Positions 1 through 10,414 of a stretch of 64,000 nt of DNA are shown piece by piece. The notes beneath the pieces are model-generated. The model was given only the letters and a program-made list of their open reading frames with translations. It did not search any database and was not told where the DNA came from. Source of the stretch: Aestuariibacter sp. GS-14 (lineage in GTDB: Bacteria > Pseudomonadota > Gammaproteobacteria > Enterobacterales > Alteromonadaceae); assembly GCF_006494365.1 (NCBI RefSeq), contig NZ_VHIP01000004.1, positions 1 to 64,000 of the forward strand, read 5' to 3'. The position numbers and the translations under genes were made by a program. Position 1 is the first letter of the stretch. Each line of letters begins with the position of its first letter.

Positions 1-2
1 CT

Positions 3-1445
3 GATGATGGCGATGCCGGGAGCGGCGACGGTTCTGATGATGGCGATTCAGGTATTGATACTAATGACCCAAATGTGATTTCACTCAGTGGAAAACATAC
101 TGAAATCATAGGCAACAAACTCGTAGTGAAGGATATTGGCTATGGCGTGAGTGAATTCACCGGTATTGACCAATCTCTGTTAATGGTTGGTGGTGATGAT
201 CTTGATGATATTGACGACTTACTATCGCTTAGCGGCGCACCTGAAAATGCATTCGTACTCATTGCTGTTTTTGAGACACAGGCAAATCAACGAGCAAGCT
301 CGCTGATATTCACGCATAACGGAGACGAATATGAATACGAGTGCACAATTAATTGTGATTTTAATGTGGACCTTACCAATCGAAAAATCAGTTACAACGA
401 TGCCGTTTTTGTATGGGTTGAGGGTACAGAAACGCTAACCCTGACAGGTTATGTTCCCTGGCTGGAAAGTGATGAAGTGATTAGCAGCGAGGATCAGGAT
501 GAACTCGGCAATGCGCAATCCGAGACATTGTGCGATTTGAATATGTCTACCAACACCACCGTTTTAGCGGATTCTGGTTTGGCTTACACTGTAGATGAGG
601 ATCAGTGTGTGGGAGTTAAAGAAGATGACCTGGTCCGAACCAACAAGCCATATACCTTCATTGACGCCAACTCCGGAGAAACGTTAACTACCGGCGAGAT
701 TAAACTCACTATTCGCAATTCAGAATCTGCAATTGCACTTTATGACGAAGAAGGCAATTTCTACAATGAAACTACCATTTTGGGCACCTTCGATATCACA
801 AATAACAGCGATGCATCATTGTGCAGGTTGGGCTCCATAAAATGGCAATTGAATACACCCGATGGTCTCGTTTATGAGCAGGCAATGACGCTGAGTTACA
901 CCTATCTCGATACAGAATATAGTTACCCGGCTCAGAGTAATTACAGCAGTATCAGTTACGACGCAGGCTGCATTGCATCAGGAGAATCTCGCAGTGTGAA
1001 CATCGAATTTTCCGGCTTTACACAAAAAGAGAATCCTTTAACCGCAGACAACTTTGTTAGTGCCACTATTCAGGCCTCATTAGACCTGAAGACAGGTAAC
1101 ATTGTGCCTGCAGCTAGCTTACAGCCCGACTATATGGAGTGGACCTACGTAAACAGCAGGCCTGCAATGCGTTTGGCGCTCACCAATAATTCATCGTCGG
1201 ATTTAGTATTCGATGAAGATGCCCACAATGTGCTCTTTTACGACGCGGCAGGTTATTTGGTAGCAACGGGCTATGTTACCATTCATGACCAGCTTGGACT
1301 TGCTGATAAGATTGAGCTTTCCGATCAGGATTACGTGTTTTCACAAGGCGCACAGTTCCTGTTATTGGATGACTCATCAACGCTGGTGCACGCTTCATTC
1401 TCACCTGCCAGAGCGACCAAAGTGGTCTTGTATCCGCGCTTTTAA
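3..1445 (+). CDS. Asp/Gly-rich secreted protein, C-terminal part (5' end outside window)
   Basis: The reading frame is open from base 3, so the GTG at 75 is not the real start and the gene begins left of the window. The first 20 or so visible codons encode a low-complexity linker rich in Asp, Gly and Ser, as found behind the lipobox or between domains of surface proteins of marine bacteria. The rest, about 455 residues, is acidic, rich in Ser, Thr, Asn and Tyr, with a few Cys (a C-x4-C near the front) and no membrane segment, which fits an extracytoplasmic beta-rich protein. I do not recognise a family. A hairpin follows the stop codon. Confidence 0.6.
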   Translation, partial: DDGDAGSGDGSDDGDSGIDTNDPNVISLSGKHTEIIGNKLVVKDIGYGVSEFTGIDQSLLMVGGDDLDDIDDLLSLSGAPENAFVLIAVFETQANQRASSLIFTHNGDEYEYECTINCDFNVDLTNRKISYNDAVFVWVEGTETLTLTGYVPWLESDEVISSEDQDELGNAQSETLCDLNMSTNTTVLADSGLAYTVDEDQCVGVKEDDLVRTNKPYTFIDANSGETLTTGEIKLTIRNSESAIALYDEEGNFYNETTILGTFDITNNSDASLCRLGSIKWQLNTPDGLVYEQAMTLSYTYLDTEYSYPAQSNYSSISYDAGCIASGESRSVNIEFSGFTQKENPLTADNFVSATIQASLDLKTGNIVPAASLQPDYMEWTYVNSRPAMRLALTNNSSSDLVFDEDAHNVLFYDAAGYLVATGYVTIHDQLGLADKIELSDQDYVFSQGAQFLLLDDSSTLVHASFSPARATKVVLYPRF

Positions 1446-1458
1446 TACCTAACCATGC

Positions 1459-1484
1459 AGCTTGCCACTTATTGGTGGCAAGCT
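1459..1484. terminator. Hairpin between convergent genes
   Basis: Ten-base arms AGCTTGCCAC and GTGGCAAGCT are perfectly complementary around a six-base loop. The hairpin sits between the end of the secreted-protein gene and the end of the HTH-TPR gene. There is only a weak T-rich stretch, so terminator function is inferred. Confidence 0.5.
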
Positions 1485-1518
1485 CATATTAATCTGAGTT
1501 GCGGGTATCACGTCGCCT

Positions 1519-3552
1519 TTACAGTGCCTTAAAATTTGGCGAAGCAACGTAACCAGGGCAGCTAGCGGCTAACTTATCGCGCAGATTTCTGGCTTTATCT
1601 AACTCATCTAACAGTAGCCAAACATTTGTCATTTGAAACAATGAAACAGGATCAGCAACATTGGAGTACTGTTCAGCCTGCTGCTTCAGTTGCGCAACAA
1701 ATTCAGCAGAATACAAGTCAGACTGGAGTTTTGCCAAAGTAAGGTAAAGTGAAATTCTCTGCGTTTTTTGCTGTACGTTGCCCTCCCCCTTTGCTAACTC
1801 ACTTTCCAGCACATGTAATGCCTTCGTATAAGCGTCTATAGCTTTATCGTTCAACTCGAGCTGGCGGTAAATATCTCCGATATTTCCCCATACGTGATAG
1901 AGCGTATCAGCGCCAAATTGATTTATTTTATCCATTTGGGATTCGTAAATAGCCAGCGCTTTTTCCGGCTCACCAAGGTTCTGATGCAAAGTTGCAATGT
2001 TTATCATGATACTCACTTCATCAGGCTTAAATGTTTGAGCTAGCTGATAATGCTCTCTGGCTAATGTAAGCTCACCAACACAAAACTCTACTGAACCGAG
2101 ATTGAAGAATGTCTGATAGCTCGGATACAGTTCGCTCGCAAAAGTAAACTGTTCAATTGCTGCACCCTGATTGCCCGAAAAATAGTATAGCCTTGCCAAT
2201 GTGTAAGGAATCTTCCAGTTAGCGGGTTCAATCTCGAGGGCTTGTGTCAGAAGGTTTTCAATGCGGTTGTATATTGAAACCTCAGGGCTTTTTAAGTAAC
2301 TCCGCATCAATACTTCAGCTAATCCGCGCATAGCGTCCGTACTATTTTCATCATTCACCAGCACATCTTCGAAAATTAACTGTGCTTGTTCAATTTGCCC
2401 TTGTTTTCTTGCCAGGGTTGCATTGGTGATTTTTACCTCGCTTTCTTCAGGAGCGAGAGCCAGCGCTTTCTGACAAGGAATTTCTGCTTCCGCCAGCTTT
2501 TCATTGTTGCCGGTAAGCTGCCCATATTCTCTGATGGCAGCGCATAATGCTGCCTGACCTTTCGCAAACTCAGGCGCTAAACGAACAACACTTTCAAGCT
2601 CAACGATTGCACGCAATAATGTCTCTGTAGCCCGATCACCATCTAATAGCGCTATCCCTGTAAGATAATGCTCAAGTACATTCCATCCCGGCAACGTATA
2701 TGTTTCCTGGCGTTGCACCATTTCAAGCCAAAAAGTGATTCTGCGTTGAATATACCTCGCTGACGCAAAACTGGAGAGCGTGTCAGACCATACCAGCCTG
2801 GTCGACATTCTTTCGGTTGCAAATATCTGAAGAATGATGTGCCTGCCTATTTGCTCTGTCTTGCCGCTCAAAACAACATCGGCGTTCTTCTGCCGTAACA
2901 CATCTAATGGCAACACGGTATTAGAGTACGGTGTGCCGTTGTACACCCATCCAGACATACTATTCAGGGTATTCTGCAACTCGTTAGTAATATCGTTACC
3001 AAGCGGACCATCAACAGGCAAAAGGGCTATAACTTTGTTATCTAAGTTAAGTCGAGGAGATGCCAATGCAGCAGAAGACGAATGAACCTCGCTACTCGGT
3101 TCTTTAATTTGTAGAACTATCACGAGTGCAATAAGCAAAACTACAACGAAAATCGACGTAATTACAGCTATATAACGTTTACCTGATGATTGCTTACCCT
3201 GATTGAGTTCTGACGTTGTATCTGAGTCATTGGCGTCAGGTTCATCAGTTGTATGCCCCTGATACTGTTCAGCCTCCTGCGAATCAAGGTAAACACTCCA
3301 GGATTCAACGTCGAGGGCTTTCGCCACTCGTTCAAGACTGATTGGGTCAACCGCTTCTCCCCGAAAAACTCGTCCAACCAACGTACGAGGTGGCGTGTCC
3401 AGACTCTCCATCTGCTGAATTTTCGCCGCAACTTCAGCTAACGACTTAAAACCTGCAGCGTGTTGAGCAGCTCTTAATTTTGCGGGAGAAGCTTTAATTC
3501 CGCGTGCACGGTTTTTAGTATTACCGTTTTCATCCTTATCGATACTGCTCAT
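1519..3552 (-). CDS. Membrane-anchored HTH regulator with periplasmic TPR domain
   Basis: This 677-residue protein has three parts. Residues about 20-90 look like a cytoplasmic helix-turn-helix of the phage-repressor type. Residues 127-148 form one strongly hydrophobic membrane helix. The rest should be periplasmic: a TolB-N-like alpha/beta segment (about 170-270) followed by tandem TPR repeats to about residue 600. The plan is like CadC or ToxR, in which a DNA-binding domain is driven by a periplasmic sensor, but the HTH is not the winged OmpR type. A GGATC motif precedes the ATG. The chemoreceptor and porin genes lie divergently across 665 bases and could be its targets. This is inference; the DNA-binding call is moderate. 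Confidence 0.65.
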   Translation of the reverse strand: MSSIDKDENGNTKNRARGIKASPAKLRAAQHAAGFKSLAEVAAKIQQMESLDTPPRTLVGRVFRGEAVDPISLERVAKALDVESWSVYLDSQEAEQYQGHTTDEPDANDSDTTSELNQGKQSSGKRYIAVITSIFVVVLLIALVIVLQIKEPSSEVHSSSAALASPRLNLDNKVIALLPVDGPLGNDITNELQNTLNSMSGWVYNGTPYSNTVLPLDVLRQKNADVVLSGKTEQIGRHIILQIFATERMSTRLVWSDTLSSFASARYIQRRITFWLEMVQRQETYTLPGWNVLEHYLTGIALLDGDRATETLLRAIVELESVVRLAPEFAKGQAALCAAIREYGQLTGNNEKLAEAEIPCQKALALAPEESEVKITNATLARKQGQIEQAQLIFEDVLVNDENSTDAMRGLAEVLMRSYLKSPEVSIYNRIENLLTQALEIEPANWKIPYTLARLYYFSGNQGAAIEQFTFASELYPSYQTFFNLGSVEFCVGELTLAREHYQLAQTFKPDEVSIMINIATLHQNLGEPEKALAIYESQMDKINQFGADTLYHVWGNIGDIYRQLELNDKAIDAYTKALHVLESELAKGEGNVQQKTQRISLYLTLAKLQSDLYSAEFVAQLKQQAEQYSNVADPVSLFQMTNVWLLLDELDKARNLRDKLAASCPGYVASPNFKAL

Positions 3553-4217
3553 TTTGATCCCTAAAATGCAGAACTGAAAATGTTAAATGAGGTTTTAAAA
3601 GAGTCTAAAAAGTTGGTCAGTAATTGACCATGCTGCCTAACTTTTTAACTTTTGTCGACAAGCTTATACATGCAAAAAATAGAAAACTGTTTGTAAAAGA
3701 GATCGTTAACCCAAAAACAGGATTTGCTACTCTCCAACGGCTCTTGCCAGATTCTGGGTAAGGACCTTTTTACGATTCTTAACTTTGTATTACTTCAGTC
3801 CCGTTCATACTCAAAATAACACCGTTTCAAACTTATCGCAGTTATACGCACACTATCAACAATCCATAATTACGCGCGTCGTTTCTGGCACACTTGACCA
3901 CTACATACCGCAGAGTTTTCAGGTACGAGCCACACGTTTTTTGAAAGAGATATTACTGACAATCCGGCAAACACCATTCGGCAAGGTAGTAAAGCAGAGC
4001 CACTACTACTTGCTTAAGATACTGAATCAATGTAGTTTTTCGCAGGCTTTTTTGCCTTAACCTACAGCCTGAACACAAATCATTCTCAATCAACAAATCA
4101 TTTAAAATCAATACCTTAAACCAAAGAACTATATATTTCATCAAATCAAAAAGGTAGACTCCCGCATTACTTAAATTGGTGCTGCGTTTGTCAGCTAACT
4201 TTTAGATCCAGGCTGTT
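3553..4217. other. Intergenic region, 665 bp
   Basis: This gap separates the divergent HTH-TPR and chemoreceptor genes. It is AT-rich and must hold both promoters. A 91-codon frame (3785-4060, TTG start) shows no family resemblance and no clear ribosome site. No repeat or RNA gene was recognised. Confidence 0.4.
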
Positions 4218-5837
4218 ATGGGTTCACTCAATTTATCGCAAAAAACCTACCTGATTATCTTCACCACACTGCTGGTGTTACTCGTACAAAGTGTGTTGGT
4301 GCTTAACACCATGTCTGATATTAACGAGTCCACTGAAAATCAGAGCAAAGTTATTGTGCCGTTGACGGCCAGCGTAGCAACTCTGCAATTAGACATCGTT
4401 CAGGTGCAACAATGGTTGACTGACATAAGTGCAACCCGAGCACAAGACGGTCTGAACGACGGCTTTGAGAGCGCAGAAAAATTTGCCAATCAGGCCTTAC
4501 AGCAAATGGATATCATCAGCAGACTGTTGCCGTCCCAGCAAGGGCGAATCAGCAGTATACGAGCGGCTTTTACAGTGTATTACGACACGGGCAAAAAGAT
4601 GGCTCATGCTTATATAAATGGCGGTCCAGCTGCCGGTAATAAAATAATGGGGGAGTTTGACCAGGCCTCTGAGAGCCTTCAAAATCAGCTGCAACCGCTA
4701 CTGCAAGCTGCTTCTGATCTGGCAACACAATCAGAACAAGAAGTGCAAGAGAATACCCGCTTTGGTACAAACGTCTCTATTGCCTTACTAGTTTTAGCCA
4801 TCCTGATTACGGGGTTACTTACCTGGTTTGTGAAGAAATTAGTGTTAAAACCACTTGGTCACTTAGAGCATATGTTTGCATCACTTCTGGATGGCAAAGC
4901 AAACCTTACTTTTCGGTTTAACGTTCGTCATAAAGACGAGATTGGCAATATCAAACATAGCTTCAATCTGTTTCTGGACAAAATATTTGGCTTAGCCGAT
5001 GAACTGCGCAACAAATCAGAAAACGTCGTTGACGACCTTGGGCCTATGGAAGAACTATTTGCAGTCGTCGAGCAAAATGCGAACCGCCAGATTTCGCATA
5101 CCGATTCGCTATCAGCCGCAATGAATGAATTATCGGCAACATCCCGTGATGTTACTGAAAACACAAAGGTTGCAGCCGAGCGCATTGCTCTTGCTACGAG
5201 CCAAGTACAAGATGCTACTGCTCTGGCAGAAAAAAATAGAACACAAACGGAGCAAATTGCTTCTAGCATAAACACGTCAGCGCAAACCATTAACGAACTC
5301 AATAGCTACACCAAAGAGATCGTGGCAATGGTGGGGACTATTCGTAACATCGCTGACCAGACCAACTTGTTAGCGTTAAACGCGGCAATTGAAGCTGCCA
5401 GAGCCGGAGAACAAGGTCGAGGTTTTGCTGTGGTAGCCGATGAAGTAAGAGCCCTTGCCAGTAACACGCAAAAATCGACTACCGAAATAGACAACATCAT
5501 CACAACGCTCCAAGCGACTACGCAAACAGCAGTGAATGAAATGACTCAGTGCCGGGATGACGTCAGTATCTGCGTGACCGACGCAGAGCAATGTCAGCAG
5601 GAATTAGTATCAGTGCAGCATATCATGGCTGAAATTAATGAAATGACTTTTTCCATTACCACCGCAATGAACCAACAGACGCAGGTAGTAGAGGAAAACT
5701 CACAGAGTCTGTCTGAACTTTCGGCCATGTCTTATGACTCTGAAAAAGGTGTCACCCAGGCTCGGCAACGAGTCACCTCTTTACACGACAGTGCCCATGA
5801 ACTGAAAAGCTTGTCTTTCACCTTTAGCGGTCAGTGA
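4218..5837 (+). CDS. Methyl-accepting chemotaxis protein
   Basis: A 539-residue transmembrane chemoreceptor that should relay a periplasmic signal to the CheA/CheW array. Membrane helices lie at about 11-32 and 185-206 and flank a helical periplasmic domain of about 150 residues of four-helix-bundle type. A HAMP linker follows (about 203-260), then the cytoplasmic signalling domain, whose hairpin tip reads [20 protein letters not shown] near residue 385. No C-terminal NWETF-like CheR tether is present. The OprB-like porin begins 27 bases downstream, so the two are probably co-transcribed, which hints that the ligand is a solute the porin admits. The ligand itself cannot be read from sequence. 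Confidence 0.92.
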   Translation: MGSLNLSQKTYLIIFTTLLVLLVQSVLVLNTMSDINESTENQSKVIVPLTASVATLQLDIVQVQQWLTDISATRAQDGLNDGFESAEKFANQALQQMDIISRLLPSQQGRISSIRAAFTVYYDTGKKMAHAYINGGPAAGNKIMGEFDQASESLQNQLQPLLQAASDLATQSEQEVQENTRFGTNVSIALLVLAILITGLLTWFVKKLVLKPLGHLEHMFASLLDGKANLTFRFNVRHKDEIGNIKHSFNLFLDKIFGLADELRNKSENVVDDLGPMEELFAVVEQNANRQISHTDSLSAAMNELSATSRDVTENTKVAAERIALATSQVQDATALAEKNRTQTEQIASSINTSAQTINELNSYTKEIVAMVGTIRNIADQTNLLALNAAIEAARAGEQGRGFAVVADEVRALASNTQKSTTEIDNIITTLQATTQTAVNEMTQCRDDVSICVTDAEQCQQELVSVQHIMAEINEMTFSITTAMNQQTQVVEENSQSLSELSAMSYDSEKGVTQARQRVTSLHDSAHELKSLSFTFSGQ

Positions 5838-5864
5838 TCAAGAGCAAGTGTAACGGAATCTGTG

Positions 5865-7001
5865 ATGTCGCTGTTAAGGATTATTTACCTATTTTTGTTG
5901 CCAGTATTGGGGTTGTTTACGACCACAAACTCGATTGCCTCTGACCAGGCGGCCAGCTGGGATTTTGGCGTTAACTATACCGCAGAGCTTATGCACAACG
6001 CCCGTGGCGGACAGGAGACAGGCTCAACCTATATGGATATCGCCGAACTCAATTTCACACGAAGCAGTGACAATGGTCAGTGGTATGGTTACCTGTTTTA
6101 CACCAATAACAATTCATTCAGTGCAGATAAAGTGGGTGATACCCAGATAGTCAGTAATATTGATTCAGAGCAAATGCTGCGTGTCATGGAACTGTGGTAT
6201 GAAACCGAAATCTCCTTTGGCATCAATTTAAAAGCCGGTTTATATGACCTGAACAGTGAGTTTGACGCTATAGAACCAGCCGGGTTATTTCTCAACTCAT
6301 CTCATGGTATCGGTCCCGATTATTCCCAAACCGGTGACATGGGGCCATCGATCTTTCCCTTTTCAGCCTTGGCCATTCGCATTGCCTCTGATCTTGGCGC
6401 TGGCTGGTCATTACAAGGTGCAGTGATTGACGCAGTTGCAGGGGACCCAGAGCACCCCAAACGCACCGACCTGACATTAAGCGCAGAAGATGGCGCTTTG
6501 CTTGCCGTTGAAGCGAATTATAACAACAACAATTGGCGATTTGGCATTGGCGGGTGGCACTATACTCAGCCGACGGAAGTACTCAGTGCAGAACGTCTGG
6601 AACATAATCACGGTATTTACGCATTAGTCAGTAATCAATATCAACTTAATGATTCTGAAGCAAAACTGAACAGCTTTGTTCGGTTTGGAGTCACCGACTC
6701 CCACGTCAACGCGCTGGGTAGTTATTGGGGGATGGGTGTAACACTGAGTAACTTTAGCTCACGGCGTCCCGATGATCAGCTTGGAATTGCCATCGCCAAT
6801 GCCCGTACCAGCACCTACGGACAAATTTATGATGGTTTGTCCGCCACCAGTGAAACCAACATTGAGATGACCTACCAAGCCACAATTGGCGAACAAATTA
6901 TCCTGCAGCCTGATATTCAGTACATCATCAATCCAGGCAATTTAAAACAACGAGAAAATGCCCTGGTATTCGGACTACGCGCACAGTTTACATTTTTGTA
7001 A
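5865..7001 (+). CDS. OprB-family carbohydrate-selective porin
   Basis: A signal peptide (about residues 1-25, ending near SIASDQA) is followed by an all-beta protein ending in Phe-Leu, with a C-terminal strand typical of outer-membrane barrels. The central motif with SSHGIGPDYSQTG and GPSIFP is characteristic of OprB carbohydrate porins. At about 378 residues it is slightly shorter than Pseudomonas OprB. An ACGGA motif lies eight bases before the ATG at 5865; an adjoining GTG at 5862 is the alternative. It follows the chemoreceptor gene closely and is probably in its operon. Sugar specificity is unknown. Confidence 0.8.
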   Translation: MSLLRIIYLFLLPVLGLFTTTNSIASDQAASWDFGVNYTAELMHNARGGQETGSTYMDIAELNFTRSSDNGQWYGYLFYTNNNSFSADKVGDTQIVSNIDSEQMLRVMELWYETEISFGINLKAGLYDLNSEFDAIEPAGLFLNSSHGIGPDYSQTGDMGPSIFPFSALAIRIASDLGAGWSLQGAVIDAVAGDPEHPKRTDLTLSAEDGALLAVEANYNNNNWRFGIGGWHYTQPTEVLSAERLEHNHGIYALVSNQYQLNDSEAKLNSFVRFGVTDSHVNALGSYWGMGVTLSNFSSRRPDDQLGIAIANARTSTYGQIYDGLSATSETNIEMTYQATIGEQIILQPDIQYIINPGNLKQRENALVFGLRAQFTFL

Positions 7002-7168
7002 AATGCCCCTGATACCCAAATAGTTTGCAGGCTGTTACTTGTACTGCAGGCCTTGTTTATTTTTTGTCTACTATCAACGAATCCTTTCAGTGAACCTTGC
7101 CACTTTGTCCGTTTATGGTCATCACTAGTTGGTAGGTGTCGTTATTACTCTCGCATAACAGCAAACCA

Positions 7169-7849
7169 CTACACAGACGCAAACTGACGAATCAGGTTGT
7201 GATACACGTTGTGAAGGTTATCGAGTTCTTCGCGGTCGGTTTGTTGTTTCGCGATCAGCATTTGAATGGTTTGGTCAAGGTCGAACAGGGTTTTGCGCAG
7301 GCTGATATCCGCTACCATGCTTTGCATCCAGGTGATAGCCGCCAGGCGCTCGCCTTTGGTTACTGCGGTAACTTTATGCAGGCTGCTCGACGGATACACT
7401 ACAGCAGAACCGGCAGGCAATTTCACTTTTTGCTCGCCAAATTCGGTGGCAACCACCAGTTCACCGCCCTCGTATTCGTCGGGATCACTGAAGAACAAGG
7501 TCATTGACACGTCACTACGCAGTACATCAGGCGAATTAGGAATGCGCATTACTGCAGCATCAACGTGAAAGCCGTAGGTTTCTGAGTGCTGATAACGGTT
7601 GAATACCGGAGGGAAAATGCGCTGCGGCAGCGCCGCAGACACTAATTTAGGTGTGCTGCCGATACGGGCAAGCACTTCATTGCTGAGTTGCTTTACCCGT
7701 TTGTCGGTAGGATCGGCCTGGTTGTTTTGCTTTACGCTGGCAGCCATACCCATGGCGGTAGACTTGCCATCCTGCCAGGGAAGCTCTTTGAGCACCTGCC
7801 GGTACAAAGCCACTTCCTCAGCAGATAACATATTTTCAATAACAACCAT
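7169..7849 (-). CDS. PKHD-type Fe(II)/2-oxoglutarate hydroxylase (PiuC/YbiX family)
   Basis: This 226-residue protein matches the PiuC/YbiX family, with a jelly-roll dioxygenase core. The iron ligands are visible as the H-x-D in GFHVDAAVM (about residue 95) and the later His in SSSLHKV (about 157), followed by an Arg in the KGERLAAI segment that should bind 2-oxoglutarate. The C-terminal helical part fits the family. Its start follows the TonB receptor stop by 20 bases with GGAG at a good distance, so it is the second gene of that operon. PiuC homologues are repeatedly found beside catecholate receptors; their substrate is not well established. Confidence 0.88.
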   Translation of the reverse strand: MVVIENMLSAEEVALYRQVLKELPWQDGKSTAMGMAASVKQNNQADPTDKRVKQLSNEVLARIGSTPKLVSAALPQRIFPPVFNRYQHSETYGFHVDAAVMRIPNSPDVLRSDVSMTLFFSDPDEYEGGELVVATEFGEQKVKLPAGSAVVYPSSSLHKVTAVTKGERLAAITWMQSMVADISLRKTLFDLDQTIQMLIAKQQTDREELDNLHNVYHNLIRQFASV

Positions 7850-7869
7850 GCCGTTTTTACTCCGTTCGC

Positions 7870-10194
7870 TTAGAACTCGTAGTTTATGGTGGCGCGGAAG
7901 TTACGTCCATCGCCTAAGTACATAAACGAGCCTGAACGGTATGCGGCAGTCCAGTATTCTTCGTCAAACGCGTTGCCAATGTTCACACGCACAGTCAGCT
8001 TTTCGTTTACGTAGTAGTTGGCAAACAAGTTAACCACTGCATAAGACGGTACTACGATGCTGTACTGGCCTGCATCGGCATCATAGCCCGCTGCAGTATC
8101 TGGCTGGCCGCCGTACATTTCGCTTTGGTAGCTGTAGTCACCACCAAAGGCGAACGTTTCGTTCGGCTGATAGCGAAGTTGCACGTAGTAGCTGCGATCG
8201 GCAAAGTTACTCAGCGCCAGACCCACGTTGCTCTCAGAGTATGACTCCAGTACTTTTGAACTCATTAACGACGCAGATGCCTGTACACTCAGGCCTTCAA
8301 TAATGTCGCCACTCAAGCCAAATTCTGCACCTTGTACGCGGTTCTTACCGGTATTCAGGGTGCCCAGTGTGGAGTAGCTGTCACCCACACTTTCCATTAC
8401 GTCGCCTTTGGTCATGCGGAAAATAGCCGCCGTTGCCATTAACTGCTCGTCGAATACCATCCACTTGGTACCCAGCTCGATGTTTTCAACGGTTTCAGGA
8501 TCCGCTTCGGCTGCCTGAGTAGGATCACCACACAAACCACCGTAGCCGCAGTTTGCGCCTAAGTCTGATTCGCCACCGTTAATATTGGTTGCGGTGCTAT
8601 AGGTGGCATACAGGTTGCCGTTTTCAGCAACTTCATACACTACGCCAAGGTGGCCGTTGTACATGCTATCAGAGAATTGATACAGCAGGTCGCCACTGCG
8701 GCTGGTGGTATCATTTGAATAATCAAAGCTATCCTGACGAATACCGAAAAATACATCCACGTTTTCAGCCACTTTAACGGTATCCATGATGTATACCGAT
8801 ACGGTTTCGATGTCGAACAGTGCGTCAGTGCTGTCTTTAGTGAAGCTGCGGTTCATTAAACCGCCCACATTCGCTACTGCATTACCGTCACCGTCGAGCG
8901 CACAGTAACCTTGTGATACACCTCCGCGGCCGCTCACCATACAGTTACCTTCGTTGCCGTAGGCAATGGAGTAAACACCGTTATCTACTGATTCGTCGGT
9001 ATATTCCAAACCAAATACCAGTTGATGGGTCTGGCCCAGCACAACCGGATTCACAAACAGGTTAAATTGCGTGGTGAAGTAATCTACTTCCTGCCAGCCC
9101 TGGTGAGTACTCAGCGTAATGGTTGCCGCACCGGGTGCCACGGGATCAGATGCGTCACGGTTCGTGCCGCGTGCACCGGTAGTAATATAACCATTCTCGG
9201 TTTTACCGGTACGCGTCGCATTGTAAAGACGCACTTCGTCTGTGATCCAATAGTTGGTTCTTAGCGTGAAGGTGTTTACTTCTGACTCCAGGAAGTCTTC
9301 GTCCTGGGCATATACCACGATATCGCGAATTGGCTGACGGACGTCGCGGTCGAAGTAACTGCCTAAATCCGGGCGATCCTTGGCATCGAGGTAGTATACG
9401 TCAGCAATGAACGATAATGCGTCAGTGGCTTCGTACACACCAGAAAGTTGCAAACCATCACGCTCGCGCTCAATGCGATCACGACCGGGCTTGGTTTCGT
9501 CGGCGGTTAACGCATTAATACGCACGGCAGCATTGTCGGTAAGGGTAGCGTTATAGTCGGCGGTTACACGGAAATAATCGTCGGTACCGGCACTCAAATC
9601 AACTCGTCCAAAGTTATAAGACGTAGAGGCTTTTTTAGTAATACTGTTTACCGCACCGCCAGATGAACCGCGGCCAGCAAAGGTAGAGCTTGGGCCTTTA
9701 GTGATTTCTACACGTTCGGTAGCAAAGCTCTCACGGGTAGTCATACCCGGGTCGCGCAAACCGTCGACAAACACGTCACTGCGCGCTTCGTGGCCACGAA
9801 TAATATAACGGTCGCCAAACGCGTTACCGTTTTCACCGGTACCCAGTGTTACACCCGATTGAGCAGCAAGAATTTCCTGCAGATCCGTTTTACCTGATTC
9901 CTGAATTTGATCCTGGGTTAATACGCTGATGGTTTGCGGAGTGTCTACCAGATCAGCAAGACGACGAGGATCACCTGATTTATTCACGCGATAAATTGAA
10001 TGGCGAATGCCGTGAATTTTAATCAGCTCAATGGCTTCATCAGAACTTTGTGCCGCACATTCTGCAGAAGAAGTGTTGTCACAGGTTTCATTTTCCTGCG
10101 CATACACAGCAGAACTTCCGATAGCCAACGCGGCAGCAATAGAGGTAGCGCCCAGAGACAATGCCAGTCCCTGTGGGTGTTTTTTATGTGTCAT
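7870..10194 (-). CDS. TonB-dependent catecholate siderophore receptor (Fiu/PiuA type)
   Basis: An outer-membrane receptor of 774 residues when started at the ATG at 10194. That start is chosen because AAGGAA lies just upstream and a clean signal peptide follows, ending near VYAQEN; an in-frame upstream extension to 10311 has no such support. The plug domain is clear (DTPQTISVLTQDQI, then YIIRGHEARSDVFVDGLRD), as is the barrel ending in Tyr-Glu-Phe. Pairing with the PKHD hydroxylase matches the PiuA/PiuC and Fiu/YbiX arrangement for uptake of iron-catecholate complexes. A Fur-like box lies 63 bases upstream of the start. Confidence 0.9.
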   Translation of the reverse strand: MTHKKHPQGLALSLGATSIAAALAIGSSAVYAQENETCDNTSSAECAAQSSDEAIELIKIHGIRHSIYRVNKSGDPRRLADLVDTPQTISVLTQDQIQESGKTDLQEILAAQSGVTLGTGENGNAFGDRYIIRGHEARSDVFVDGLRDPGMTTRESFATERVEITKGPSSTFAGRGSSGGAVNSITKKASTSYNFGRVDLSAGTDDYFRVTADYNATLTDNAAVRINALTADETKPGRDRIERERDGLQLSGVYEATDALSFIADVYYLDAKDRPDLGSYFDRDVRQPIRDIVVYAQDEDFLESEVNTFTLRTNYWITDEVRLYNATRTGKTENGYITTGARGTNRDASDPVAPGAATITLSTHQGWQEVDYFTTQFNLFVNPVVLGQTHQLVFGLEYTDESVDNGVYSIAYGNEGNCMVSGRGGVSQGYCALDGDGNAVANVGGLMNRSFTKDSTDALFDIETVSVYIMDTVKVAENVDVFFGIRQDSFDYSNDTTSRSGDLLYQFSDSMYNGHLGVVYEVAENGNLYATYSTATNINGGESDLGANCGYGGLCGDPTQAAEADPETVENIELGTKWMVFDEQLMATAAIFRMTKGDVMESVGDSYSTLGTLNTGKNRVQGAEFGLSGDIIEGLSVQASASLMSSKVLESYSESNVGLALSNFADRSYYVQLRYQPNETFAFGGDYSYQSEMYGGQPDTAAGYDADAGQYSIVVPSYAVVNLFANYYVNEKLTVRVNIGNAFDEEYWTAAYRSGSFMYLGDGRNFRATINYEF

Positions 10195-10256
10195 TGTATG
10201 TTCCTTGTGTCCGATTTTGCGCGCAGAGTATAAATGTAAACATACGTAAAGTGAAC

Positions 10257-10275
10257 ATAAATGAGAATCATTTTT
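10257..10275 (-). promoter_or_regulatory. Putative Fur box
   Basis: The core AATGAGAATCATT matches the 19-base Fur consensus at 13 positions by eye. Its position just upstream of the siderophore receptor gene fits iron repression of the receptor and hydroxylase operon. Confidence 0.6.
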
Positions 10276-10414
10276 ATTTGATCTCGCAATATCAGTTATG
10301 ATTAAAAGCAATATCTTAATCCAATAGGCTATAAGATACTGATTCTGCTATTGAATCACGCTACACTATTGCCATAACTCCACTGTTTTATTAACTACGG
10401 CCAGCCTGAAAACC

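Noticed and set aside
3785-4060. 91-codon plus-strand frame before the chemoreceptor
   Set aside because: It needs a TTG start, has no clear ribosome site and resembles no family.
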